This document shows, one piece after another, positions 21,345 through 32,563 of a DNA stretch of 64,000 nucleotides. The stretch is from Daphnia carinata (Eukaryota > Arthropoda > Branchiopoda > Diplostraca > Daphniidae). The position numbers and the translations under genes are program-made. The notes beneath the pieces were generated by a model. The model was not told the DNA's origin and did not search any database. It saw nothing but the letters and a program-made list of their open reading frames with translations. The stretch is from the NCBI RefSeq assembly GCF_022539665.2, contig NC_081339.1, positions 6,324,367-6,388,366 of the forward strand, in the 5' to 3' direction. Every line of letters starts with the position of its first letter. Position 1 is the stretch's first letter.

Positions 21345-22904
21345 GTCACTAAATTAGAAAATTATAAAATAGTTTTTTCAAGTCAGTTTGGAATAACTTG
21401 AAAGGTCAAGTTGGAACCATCTTAATAAAGGTTTGGATAATCACACTGATCATTTCTGTGGTATTTGAATAAAAATAGACTAATTCAAAAATATTTTCCC
21501 TAAAACCAATTCTCGTTATACGATCGTATCTCGGATTTCATCTATGAAACTCTGAAAATTCCTTTATTACATAACTGAAGAACAACAGCAACTTGGCAAT
21601 GAGCAAGGCTCATTATAGAACCTGTGAAAGGGCTGTACCATACAAGCCAAAACGAGCAAATGGATACCTCATAGGTGATTGACAATAGCAACTGGTAAAA
21701 CATGGACATGTAGCTGCTGCAGCCCATGTAAATTTCATTAATCAGGATGTTGATGATGAATCTTAAGACAGCACTGTGGTGTGGTAGACTAACAGAATAA
21801 AAGACAAGCATAATTTTGATTGCCTAGTAGAGAAAAATACAAGACTCTCCTCTACAAACTTATATAGTTTACACTCTGAACGTACTTCAAACCTGTCATT
21901 CTTAATACCTTGGATTATCATAATACATCAGTTGGGTGGCTTGCCTGTGATGCAAATATCAATCATACCCCTTCATACCGTTTTAAGCCTTAATTGCTTA
22001 GGGGAAAAAATTCAAATGATAAAGCAATGGTTTCAACTTAAAAGCCCAAAATAACAGAAGACTGTTTACCAATTGTGAATAAAAGAACCACTATGATAGT
22101 CTGGCTCTTGCAGCACAGATATAAACACAATCAATTTTTTAGCAGTAAGAGCAAGAGACTAAAATTTTCGAATCAATTCAACACAGCATGTAGCAAGTTG
22201 CTACATGCTGTTGCTATTAGCAATATGTTATGTACATAGCATATATGTTGTATAGCAACATACTGTTGCTATTGCATACTGTTGCATGTATGTATATAGT
22301 AATATGTAATATGTATGTAGCATATATATTGCTACTAGCAACATACTGTTGCTAATAATTATACAATACATAATTGTAATGTTTAATTATATATAATATA
22401 ACAATTATAATTAATATAAATATAATATTCAATTAAATAATATAATATTTAATAAATATAATATTTAATTATGTTTATACATTTATTATATACTTTATTA
22501 AATAATAAAAGAACACAATCCAGACTGATTCAGGACAGTAGTCTCAGATTACTGGCAAAACGGAACGCAAAGTTAATAAATTTATTTGTTTTCCTGTTTG
22601 TTCTGTTAGTGTTAGTAAACCTACACCATCCAAAGAGTCGAGATACAATACCGATCTAAGCAGGATTACATTACCTGAAAACAATGACCCCTACTTAGTG
22701 CCAAAAGCTAACACAAACATCGGATGCACCGTGTGCTAAATGTGTAGTGAATTCGCGTGCTCAGTGCAAGGTGAATGGCTCGTGAAACGATACACTGTTT
22801 AAAGGGAAAATAACGGACCGGGTAAAGGTATTGGAAACATTTTTCACGCAAATCTCACCATGGAATAAAGTAAAAAAAATGCCAATTAGGCAATACCCAA
22901 CCGT
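21345..22904. other. AT-rich intergenic region with hairpin-forming repeats
   Basis: No gene is seen. From about 22180 to 22490 it becomes extremely AT-rich, with repeated TAGCAACATACTGTTGCTA-like elements and ATATAATATTTAATTA runs. Confidence 0.55.
22183..22211. repeat. Near-perfect inverted repeat (14-bp arms, 1-base centre)
   Basis: ACAGCATGTAGCAA, one base, then its exact complement. Related shorter palindromes built on GCAACATACTGTTGC follow at about 22255-22270 and 22335-22352. It can extrude as a cruciform; it resembles remnants of a simple repeat or mobile-element terminus, but no element is identifiable. Confidence 0.7.
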
Positions 22905-24660
22905 ACCATCTTTTGACACTTCATCCTTCGAATGGGCGGCGATCCTCTATGTAAGGCGACGATCCTCGATGTCCAGTAGTCCTCTTCGGTAGTGATGTAG
23001 GCCCCCCTAAATGCATTTTTAAAAATAAAGAATTTAAACATGTTTGAAACTTAGAATTTTAAAGTTTATACTTCGCAACTCGGGGGCGACGGTCGTGGCG
23101 GCGTTCCCCGTTGTCCAGCCCGCCTCTTCAGCTTTGATGTGCGCCCTCCTAAATACATTAAAAAATAAATAATTAAAAGTTGTTGGATAATTGAAATTTT
23201 AAGATTGATACTTCGCAACTCTTGGCGTGAGTTTTGGCGGCGATCCTCGTTGTCCAGTAGTCCTCTTCAGTGTTGGTGTACGCCCAACTATATAGATAAA
23301 AAAAAAATAAATAATTAAACATGTTTGATAATTGAAATTTAAAATTTATACTTCGTAACTCTGGGGCGACGATCGTAGCGACGTTCCCCGTTGTCCAGTC
23401 GGCCTCTTCAGTGGTGATGTAAACCCTCCTATAAATACAAAAAAACACACAATTAAACACTTAAATATTTAAGGTTAATACCTGATAACGCTTGGCGATG
23501 ATTCTGGTTGCTCCCGCGACGATCCCCAACGTCCTGTGGTCCTCTTCGGTGGTGTTGCAGGCCTTCCTATACACAGAACAAAACATAAAAACATGGTTTA
23601 AGCTTAACATCTTCAAATAATACTTGAAAAGCCGTGGGCAACGGTCTGTCGGCGATACTCGTTGTCCAGTAGTCTTCTTCGGCGGTGATCTACGCCGTCC
23701 TAAAAACATTTTAAAAACAATAAAGATTTGTTTGATTATTAAACTTGTTAAATTGATACTTGCAAATCTGGGCGACGGTCATGTGGCCATCCTCGTTTTC
23801 AGTCGTCCTCTTCGGTGGGGATGTGAGCGCACCTATAAAAAAACACAATTAGACACTTAAATTTTTATGGCTAATACCTGATAATCCTTGGCGATGATTC
23901 TAGCTGCTCCATCGGCGATCCCCGACGTCCAATGGTCCTCCTCAGTGGTGATGTACGCCCTCCTCAATACATTAAAAATAAATAATTAAAAGGTGTTGGA
24001 TAATTGAAATTTTAAGATTGATACTTCACAACTCTGGGCGTGGCGGCGATCCTCATTGTCTAGTAGTCCTCTTCAGTGTTGATGTATGCCCTCCTAGATA
24101 CATTAAAAAATAAATAATTAAACATATTTGATAATTGAAATTTCAAATCTATACTTCGCAACTCTGGGGCGACGGTCGTAGCGTCGTTCCACGTTGTCCA
24201 ACCAGCCTCTTCGGTGGTGATGAGCCCTCCTATAAATACAAAAAACACACACAATTAACCACTTAAATTTTAAAGGTTAATACCTGATAATCTATGGCGA
24301 CGAGTTTGTTTGCTCCTGCGGTGATCCCCGACGTCTAATGGTCCTCTTCGGTGGTTACGAAGGTCCTCCTTGACACACAAAAAAAAACATATAAACTTGG
24401 TTAAAACTTAACATGTTCAAATTAATACTTGAACGCCGTATGCAACTGTCTGGCGGCGATCTTCGTTGTCCAGTAGTCCTCTTCGGCAATGATGTAAGCC
24501 CTCCTAAATCCATTTTAAAAAATTAAAAATTAAAAGATGTTTGAAATTTTAAATTCTAAAATTGATACTTGGCAACTCTGGGCGTGATTTCTGGCGGCGA
24601 TCCTCGTTGTCCAGCCATCCTCTTCTGCCCCCAGGGATTACCCTCCTGAATGCAGAGAAA
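22905..24660. repeat. Tandem array of about 13 imperfect ~137-bp units, each like a mini-exon on the minus strand
   Basis: Each unit has a GC-richer core of about 75-85 bp and an AT-rich spacer (AAATAAATAATTAAA-like). Cores centred on variants of GTTGTCCAGTAGTCCTCTTC occur near 22967, 23110, 23250, 23388, 23528, 23663, 23795, 23925, 24056, 24195, 24330, 24465 and 24608. On the minus strand each core is bounded by AG and GT and reads roughly RAYITTEEDYWTTRIAA followed by a variable tail. Two cores counted exactly are 85 and 76 nt, both 1 modulo 3, so serial splicing would not keep frame. Similar units recur about 805 bp apart, suggesting a six-unit higher-order period. Confidence 0.8.
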
Positions 24661-26001
24661 CGAGAACGAACAAAAAGAAAAATGGCGCTTGAAAAACTAA
24701 GTGACGACAGCTTTCAACTTAAGTCTAACATGCATCACGTACAAAAATAACATCACATTAGATTACAACAATCCTGAAAAAAAAATATTTATTCGTTAGA
24801 TAGTATTTGGGGTGTCATTAGGATTGATGGGCATTTGGAAATTGTGTAAAAAGGTGGAAACATAGGATTCATTGGATAGAAACGGTTTGTGAGCGAGAAC
24901 TACGTGTAAATAATACATAAAATAGTGGAAGCAAAATGGCGGCGTTAGTGTTGTGCACAATCTACGTTTCTCTAATCTACCTATGCTAATCTAAAGGACC
25001 CAGCAAAATACGGCATGGCATAATAGCAACTATACAAAACTAAGTGCTGATACAGTGCATTTCTAATGAGTGATCAACAAGGTGAACGGAAGACTACATC
25101 CAAGTGCGAAAGTTATGTGAATCACTACATCCAGTATCGATAGCGACAAGTCTACACTTGTGCATGGCGTGCAGGTGAACAAGCTACTGAGCTTGGAAAT
25201 GCAAAACGTGGTTCCCATTCCTTTTTTTTTGCGTGTGAATTGCCCGAGGTTATTCACCTTTTCTAGGTCATTACAAAAGATTAGGTCAATCGAGGGGAAT
25301 GGTCATATCCTCGAGCTCTAGTCGAAACAAAAATTTATCTTTCTTCTGTTGACCTTCAGAATTATGTTCCTCTTCCTTAAACTTTTCTTCCTGAAAAGCC
25401 AAGACTTGGAAGGGGGTTACGTGTATTTAAGGCGGTATCCAACAATAAGTTCAAAATTGTAGTACGCCTCGCTTCTCAGGTATGTTGGTTAACGTTCTTA
25501 GTTATAGTATTAATTACTTATCTATTCTCAGATTGTATGAAACAAATTATTACATGTAAAGGACACACATTTTTCTGTACTTCTCAAGTCATTGCAAACA
25601 GTTGATTTCCAATCACCAAAACAAATCAAGAACAACACACAACTGTACACTACACAACAATGGTTAACTAACATAGAAGACTTGTATGTTGTAAGGTGAG
25701 TCAAATGAGTTCAGTATTAATTCCAAGTTATAGTGACGGGTAGTATAGATAATGCAATGCTTATTTATTCCAGGTTTGTTACGTAAGGTGCTGTTGCCAA
25801 CTAAACTTTCTCTCCATTGTACAAGCCTCCCATTGGATGCACCCTGTCCAACGTACGAAATTTTTATTGTTTTACGACAGTATCCATGTGTAGACTACCT
25901 TGAATGAAGAGAAAGTTATTCCCGTGAATGTTTTCGTATAACCATATGTGGGATTTTTGTAAGCAGTGGGTTAGTCGGTTAAGAGCAGTCACAGCACGAA
26001 C
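24661..26001. other. Intergenic region, probable 5' flank of a sulfotransferase
   Basis: No coding exon is recognised. A TATTTAAG at about 25423 could be a core promoter, with one or more non-coding 5' exons before the ATG at 26002 (candidate donors near 25694), but this is weak. Confidence 0.4.
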
Positions 26002-27384
26002 ATGTCTGACGCAAATTGGAAATACGAATTTCACGAGATACCCAAAACAAAAGAAGAAGCTTTTAAGCAACTCTTTACCGGCTATAATGAAGGTCTCGTG
26101 AAGAGTGAACCTGGCGGATTCGTCATGCCGCCGACGTACGGCCGCAACGCCGAAAAGATTTACCGGATGCAACCGAGGAGTGACGACGTCTGGCTCGTTA
26201 CTTTCCCTAAATGTGGTATTTAAATGACACAATTTAAGTTTTAGAAATTGATGATTTAACTGCAAAAATTAGGAACTAATTGGACCTGCGAATTGTTGTG
26301 GTTGCTGCAAAACAATTGCGATTTCGAATCGGCCGGAAAAACGGGGCTCATCATCCGGACGCCATTCTTAGAGTATGGAAGTTGATCGTTACATAATTTT
26401 TTCTCACGTGCTCTTTTTTTTGACGACTGGTTTTCTCCAGAATGCCTTACTTGAGCTCACAAATGCATGCCATGAAACACATGTTTATGAATGTCGATAA
26501 AGTGGAACAACTTCCTTCTCCGAGAATCATCCGGCCCCATTTGCCCTTTTATTTGCTGCCACCACGGTTGCTAGATACAGCCAAGGTGGAAAACCTGAGA
26601 ATTCATTGACGGATTTCTGGAGCAATGATTTTTAATTGATTATAGGTAGTTTACGTTGCTCGCAATCCAAAGGATGTCATCGTTTCTTATTACTTCCATC
26701 ACAAATTGATCAAATTGCACGGATATACTGGATCTATGGAAGAGTTTGCTCAATTTTTTATGGATGATGAAGGTACGCTTGAATAATATTACGTGATTCT
26801 AATTTTCTGGCGTTCAAAATGAGGTTCATTTTATGTAAATTAAATAATTAGTTGCATACGCCCCTTTTTTCCCACACATTCTGGACGCTTGGTCCAAACG
26901 TCATCATCCCAACATGCATTTTATGTTCTACGAAGACATGAAAAGGGTATTTTACCTGACACAGTGATAAATGGTTTGAAATAATGGATCACAATAACAG
27001 GATCTGCGCGGAGAAATCTTGAAAGTGGCCGCTTTTCTTGGCAAGTCACTCACTGACGAGGAACTGGAAAAATTGGCTGAACACTTGCGTTTTGACAATT
27101 TCCAGAAAAATGAATCAGTCAATAACGAATCTGGTAAAAAGACTGGAGCTATGAATCAAGATGGCCATTTTATCCGCAAAGGTAATTAAGCTTCTCCTGC
27201 TGGATGTTACAATACTACACATTTACCTGTGTACTGGAATTGTTGTCCTTTTGATGCAGGCAAAACAGGAGACTGGAAAAACCATTTCAGCCCAGAGTTG
27301 AACGAACAAATCGACAAGTGGATCGAAAAGAACTTGGCCGGAACTGATTTGACCTTCGTCACTGAACTAGAGCATCAAGATTAA
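26002..27384 (+). CDS. Cytosolic sulfotransferase (SULT family)
   Basis: Seven exons: 26002-26215, 26273-26372, 26441-26585, 26646-26772, 26852-26946, 27001-27181, 27260-27384; 328 aa, in frame. Motifs are TFPKCG|TNWTCELLW (the PAPS loop with Asn for the second Thr), RPHLPFYLLPP with the catalytic His, YVARNPKDVIVSYYFHHK, DNFQKNESVN and RKGKTGDWKNHF. The shorter first exon (MSDANWKYEFHEIPK) distinguishes it from the 17888/19779 pair, and its exon 4-7 sequence is closest to the 17888 copy. It is probably active; the substrate is unknown. Confidence 0.93.
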
Positions 27385-27586
27385 ATTTTAAGCTTTCATG
27401 ATCATTGCCACTATTGTCATGTGACACAATGAGCAAGTTCTTCTAGAAATTAAACTTTGAATTAAAAAAAAATAAAGCAAGTGAAAAATTCATTATCATC
27501 AATACTATGCAGATTATTTCAATACGTTGTTAAACCTGTCAAGAAAACAGATGATACTGCCATAGAATTTAACTAAACCGGTTCGA

Positions 27587-27657
27587 AGGGGGAACCCAGC
27601 TTTGAACTGGGGACCCTACGATCTGCAGTCGTATGCTCTACACTGAGCTATACCCCC
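27587..27657 (-). tRNA. tRNA-Cys (GCA), one base short in the D-loop
   Basis: The sequence starts GGGGGTATAGCTC, has anticodon loop CTGCAGA and ends with a GGTTCCCCC-type acceptor strand. Compared with its neighbours, the D-loop reads AGTGTAGAGC instead of AGTGGTAGAGC, losing one of the conserved GG pair, and the acceptor stem has a T-T mismatch at 6-67. It is probably a pseudogene or a weak gene. Confidence 0.65.
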
Positions 27658-28001
27658 TATATATTATTTCGCTGAAGGCAAAAACACATTGAACCAGGTA
27701 TTAAAATGAGTTGGTAAATCAAATAAAATACCTTTATGTAAACAGCTAAGCTAATGGCCCTCCGACAATGGATTAAATGGAATTGCTTTTGTTTTCTTCT
27801 CCTTTAATTTGATGTAGAAATAGTTTATGATAACACCAGCCAAAATGTACAACTGAGGCTTACTGTTACCACACAGGATCTAGTGAAACATCCATCAATC
27901 TGATATTTATGCAGTGTTGGGGGAAGCTGCTTTTCTGAGACAATCACTGTAATTGATTTTAAATAACAGATAGAATTATTAAACAATATTTATCACAGGC
28001 G

Positions 28002-28073
28002 AGGGGGCATCCGGGATTGAACCGGAGACATTACGATAAGCAGTCGTATGCTCTACCACTGAGCTATACCCCC
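28002..28073 (-). tRNA. tRNA-Cys-like body with anticodon loop CTGCTTA (GCT)
   Basis: 72 nt, with standard D-arm and T-arm (GGTTCAATCC) and stem TACGA/TCGTA. The loop is CTGCTTA instead of CTGCAGA, so positions 34-36 are GCT, a serine anticodon, and position 37 is T where a purine is expected. It is likely a decayed tRNA-Cys copy. Confidence 0.6.
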
Positions 28074-28286
28074 TCTCAAATCATTGGTAAACTGATAAAC
28101 GAAAATTCACCCTATAGCCAGTTAAAACATGTAATTAAGCAGCACCAGCTATATCTAAAAGTTAGACCTACTGTTAGCTAGACAGATAGGAAGGTCCTCG
28201 TGTTGATTCCCATTGAAGGTGCATTCGTAAGACATAAGGTGTCAACGTATCAAAAGAGATGAAACTTACATAAATCCATATACAGA

Positions 28287-28358
28287 AGGGGGCACCCAGG
28301 TTTGAACTGGGGACCCTACGATCTGCAGTCGTATGCTCTACCACTGAGCTATACCCCC
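28287..28358 (-). tRNA. tRNA-Cys (GCA)
   Basis: 72 nt. Acceptor GGGGGTA/TGCCCCC, D-arm GCTCAGTGGTAGAGC, anticodon stem TACGA/TCGTA with loop CTGCAGA (GCA), and T-arm CCCAG-TTCAAAC-CTGGG fully paired. It is the best-formed member of this cluster. Confidence 0.85.
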
Positions 28359-28570
28359 TATAAATCATTTTAAAACTGATAAACGAAAATTCACCCTATA
28401 GCCAGTTAAAACATGTAATTAAGCAGCACCAGCTATATCTAAAAGTTAGACCTACTGTTAGCTAGACAGATAGGAAGGTCCTCGTGTTGATTCCCATTGA
28501 AGGTGCATTCGTAAGACATAAGGTGTCAACGTATCAAAAGAGATGAAACTTACATAAATCCATATAAGGA

Positions 28571-28642
28571 AGGGGGCACCCAGGTTCGAACTAGGGACCT
28601 CTCGATCTGCAGTCGTATGCTCTACCACTGAGCTATACCCCC
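28571..28642 (-). tRNA. tRNA-Cys (GCA), weakened anticodon stem
   Basis: 72 nt with loop CTGCAGA. The anticodon stem is TACGA against TCGAG, giving one A-A mismatch and a T-G wobble. The T-loop TTCGAAC is canonical. The 3' half is identical to the tRNA at 44847. Confidence 0.75.
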
Positions 28643-29430
28643 ATATCTGCAGCACTTTACATTAAAATGTTTCTCTGTTGCATTTTTGATCTTGTGTTAG
28701 TTGAAATCCTTTGCATCTGCATGAATTTGAAAATCTAAACTTTAGTGCATTAGAAACAGCTTAAACGTACCATACACAGCAAAAGAGTTGGAAATAAGAA
28801 CAAGGATAACTTGACATAACGAACGGATTGCTACAGAAGGAAAATAAGTTATACAGACGTCAAGGGCATATACTTCGACCATAAATTTCATGGAATTTGT
28901 TTCATTTCGATTTCACTTGAATTCAATGACAACCAATTCTATCCGTAAACAGCCAAAATCAAATGGCGTACAACTTGATAGACCAAAAACAATATCGTTT
29001 TTTGAGCTCTGACCTTCATGACTTCTTATTCAAATTCAGTATTTTAACGCCACTTGTTAAGGGTACTGTACAGAAATAACCGAAGGTTATTTACGTGTGA
29101 TACCGAACACAATTTCAAGGAATACAAAATTTCGTTGTAAACATATTCAACCTCATTGGTGAAAATGGCGAACTTTAATAGAAACATTCAAACGCGACGC
29201 AACTAAACACTTGACGCTGTTGCATACTTTGATGGTGGAAATTAATTACATCTTATTTAGTCTAAGGTTACGTGCGATATTATTAGCGTATGCCCGCCTA
29301 CATATTTTGCAATTTATATGGGTAAACGTAAACTGCATAAAAAGACAGGATCTTACCAGTCCGGCTTCATTCCAGAGTCCAGCTCTGCCAGGGAAGCCCA
29401 TCGTCCATCCACACTCGTCTGCACGTTAAC

Positions 29431-30263
29431 ATGAAGAAGGTAAAATTTAAATCAATTCTTTCACTATCTTTAGTGAATGAACATGATTACCTTTAGGAAT
29501 TGTCTTCACTCGTGATGATTGTTAATTTGATGGTCATCAGTGTTGTGCGAACCACGGAAGCTATGCCGAATGGCAGAGAACCCTACCAGCAAAAGAGGAG
29601 TGTGTCTGCTAATATCGTACGTTAAACACATTTTAAAAAATTTCAATTAAGCAGAAATTAACACACAACACTATGTAGTTGTCGATTAGTGATCAACTAT
29701 TGAACATCCCTGAAGAAATAGAACTTGAAAGTACTACGACCGAATTGATTCCAGTGACAGAAGAAACGGTCATGGATACAACAACAATAAGCGATAGTGT
29801 CATTATAGAAAGCCAACTTGTTCAACTGAACGACACTAACGTTTCCGTTGAAACGGATGTTGTAATCCCATCCTCTGACAGCACCGTCTTTTCCAACACC
29901 ACCGTCGATGTATCATGTCTTTCTAAAGTGTCACTACCCATTCGCAATGTTCCATCCATCACGTACAGCACCAATTGTGATTTTTGTCAACACGACATGT
30001 ACACAGTCAATTGCGTTCCAGATTCGTTCACCTGCGGTTTGTTGTGTGCAGGTGACAGTAGATGCAGCCATTTCACTTTCATCGCTAAAGCCAATGGAGT
30101 TGGCGATTGCCATTTGAAAAACGCGCCCAATTCCGGCGGTGCTTGGGCGTTGTCCATCCAATCGTCATCGTCGTACGTTTGTGGCTACGTCGGCAAACGC
30201 GCCTTCATTAACATCCTGCACGGTCTTTGCCTTTCAACAGAAATTAATGCAACGTTTCCGTAG
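29431..30263 (+). CDS. Secreted protein with a C-terminal PAN/Apple-like domain
   Basis: Exons 29431-29439, 29497-29616 and 29679-30263; 237 aa, in frame. MKK is followed by a signal peptide (ELSSLVMIVNLMVISVVRTTEA) and a dibasic QQKRS that may be a processing site. The middle is a Thr/Glu/Val-rich, probably unstructured and O-glycosylated linker of about 90 residues. The C-terminal 90 residues carry six or more cysteines spaced as in PAN/Apple modules (CGLLCAGDSRCSHFTFIAK, GDCHLKNAP), which bind proteins or carbohydrates extracellularly. It lacks any enzyme domain. The PAN assignment is from pattern only. A poly-A signal lies near 30299. Confidence 0.72.
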
Positions 30264-31300
30264 TAAACTAAGACCTATCTCTTGTTCATTCCAAAGAAAT
30301 AAAATGGTACCTTTGAGTGTGAGATGACGTGAATCTCCCATTGTATAGTTTTAGTACTGCAACGTAGAACCCTGTGTTTAGGCGGATGCAGGGCATGGAC
30401 AATTCGGCCATTGATTACGTTGTTTATGCGAGTACAGAAAATTGAATCAGGTTAAGCGTATGGCACTCGACCGACTTACCATCTCGTGGGAACAGCTTTT
30501 TCCGTCCTTTTCAACCTATCGGCATATCGTGTAAAATTGAATATAAACTGCGACGAAAGTTGGTCCAGTTGCATTACGAAAGTTACGGAACGAGACTTTA
30601 AACATTTGGGCAATGAAACTGAGAATTTGACATTTAACAGCCATTACCTGTAACAACTGGTACGGGAAAAAGAAGCGAATTAAGACATAACCAATCTAAT
30701 CTTTTAAATTATGCACAATCAACCCATTCGAAATTGAATTGTCAAAAAAGGAAATTCCTCGTGTTGTCCATCGCTTTCTCCAATCACCTCAAACGGATGC
30801 TGGTTAAACCGAAATTGAATGTGAAACACATTCCAAAAAATGAAAACGGGGCCGGCTCCTTCAGCGTCTTTTTTAGTCGTCCAATTTAGAGCCCATTTTG
30901 TTCTGCCCTTAATTTTTCACTAAAAAAATCAGATGGCAAACGTAAAAACAAAATTTGTCGATGCAAAAACAACAGCTGCATTTCATTCTCTGAGACGTTC
31001 TTTATTACCAAAGATGAATGCAGAAATGTAGGAGGCCAGTTTCTCTTTCCCATTCTGCTGCCATACCGTCAAGTAGAACTTCCGCATTTTATGTCGATGG
31101 GCGGATCTTTGGGCTCGTGCTGTCATCCGCAGACGTTTTTCGTATAGCACGGGATAACGAGAAGCCATAAGAACAGACTTGCTGCACTCGAACTATATAA
31201 ACGGAGCAAGGTAGGATGGATATGCACAGTCTTGTCATCGACAACGTGAGCATCAGTTGAGCAAGTCATCAGAAGAGTCCATCAATCAGAATATCCAGAA
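30264..31300. other. Intergenic region with a TATA box
   Basis: Nothing coding is recognised. TATATAAA at 31194-31201, about 107 bp before the next ATG, is a good core promoter for the gene at 31301. Confidence 0.55.
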
Positions 31301-32264
31301 ATGAAATTGGCCAGTTTCTTTTATGTCCTTTGCCTGGCCAATTTCATTGGGCCCTCGTCTTGTTTCTGGGGCAAATTGAAATCGAAACTTAAAAGCAGTG
31401 CAATTCTTAGTTCGAGTAGCAAATTTGATTTGCTGCATCGAGTGGGTAGACCCGATGATGCGTTGGCCTTCGACGACACACCAATGGCGGATGTAGCTGG
31501 ATCACTGGAACTGGACGGACAGATTGATGGGACCCAAGAAGAGGAGCGATTGTTCAACAGGTATCCATTACACGTTTTCATGAAGAAGAAGCCCTTCATC
31601 GAGTTATCTGCGACGACGACGACATCCACGGTCACTGCAATGGTCACGTTGTCCACAGTTGGACTCTGTGCCCAGTTGGTGAATGTCACGGGCCCGTGCC
31701 GCATGCGCAAAGGTTTGTGGGTCCGGGAACCCATCGTTCTATCCTTCGACGATGATATGGACTCGATCGACGGCGCTCTAAATCCCACCAAACCTGTTGG
31801 GTAATAAAACATTTTGATTACATTAGACATTTCCATTTTTGATTCAATTGTTTGAAAACAGCATCGAGGTAACTGCAAAACCGGAAAATATTCGAGACGT
31901 CGTTCAGGAGCGTGAAACTGCGTCTTTAAGGATCTCTGCCCGATCGGATCCGCTGATTCAATCGTCGAAAGAAGATTTGAAACAGGAAAGCTATGAAGAT
32001 GACGTCGAAGAAGGTCGTTTTGGATATTTTGGATTAAAGAACAAATTCAAGAAAATCAAGTTCATTACGGTAGTCACGACAACTGTCGTCACTACGACGA
32101 GCACGTCGACTTCTTACGTCACGATCAGCACCAAGACTTTTTTTGTTCAAATATGCACGCCATCGCCTTTCCCTTTCAGTGTGTGCAGCGTTGGAAAGAA
32201 GAAGCGTGAAATCGAATTTAATGCCCAGCAATTCAATTCTAAAGGCAATCAAACGGTTGTCTAA
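31301..32264 (+). CDS. Secreted Thr-rich two-module protein, unrecognised
   Basis: Two exons, 31301-31800 and 31862-32264; 300 aa. There is a clear signal peptide (KLASFFYVLCLANFIGPSSC). Each exon ends in a related module: a Thr/Val-rich strand block (ATTTTSTVTAMVTLSTV; ITVVTTTVVTTTSTSTSYVT), then a two-Cys segment (LCAQLVNVTGPC; ICTPSPFPFSVC) and a basic Lys/Arg run (RMRKG; GKKKRE). The modules appear to descend from an internal duplication. I associate such Thr-block + Cys-pair + basic-end proteins with crustacean-restricted secreted families, from general impression only. No catalytic motif is present. Confidence 0.7.
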
Positions 32265-32563
32265 TTTCACGTCGAAATTCCTATTATTTATATAGCTATT
32301 TTATGTTTTAAATCGTTTTTTAAATATTTTTTTATGGTTGCCACTATTGTAATTAACTTACGAATTAAATTAAATCACATTTAAGTATTGACTTGAAATT
32401 ATTGCTGGTCACGTGTATTATGGCGTTATTGTCAAGTAATAAATCAAAATAATTTGAATTTCAAAATAAAAATGCGTGATAAAATTTAATTGGATTACAA
32501 TTCATTACTTGGATGTTTATAATGCGGTTGAAATAAACTACAATTGAAAGTTAAACCAAAAAC
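32265..32563. other. Convergent 3' ends spacer
   Basis: AT-rich region between two genes transcribed toward each other; it contains several AATAAA signals and nothing coding. Confidence 0.5.

Larger units (their letters stand above)
28089..28656. repeat. 284-bp direct tandem duplication containing a tRNA-Cys in each unit
   Basis: Units 28089-28372 and 28373-28656. The first about 195 bases of each are essentially identical (for example CAGTTAAAACATGTAATTAA and AGGTGTCAACGTATC); the tRNA portions differ at several positions. Confidence 0.9.
27385..29430. other. Region between protein genes carrying a tRNA-Cys cluster
   Basis: It contains four tRNA-type sequences on the minus strand (listed separately) and a 284-bp tandem duplication. 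The 28643-29430 part shows nothing but a CATAAAAAG box near 29336, likely the core promoter of the next gene. Confidence 0.6.

Noticed and set aside
23173-23709. Minus-strand frames running through several repeat units as one protein
   Set aside because: They read through AT-rich intron-like spacers; frames change from unit to unit, so a continuous protein is not supported.
22905-24660. CRISPR-like array
   Set aside because: Unit length (~137 bp), imperfect repeats, AT-rich similar spacers and the eukaryotic context exclude it.
24682-24750. Short ATG frame just after the repeat array
   Set aside because: Only 22 codons from its ATG; no evidence of expression or homology.
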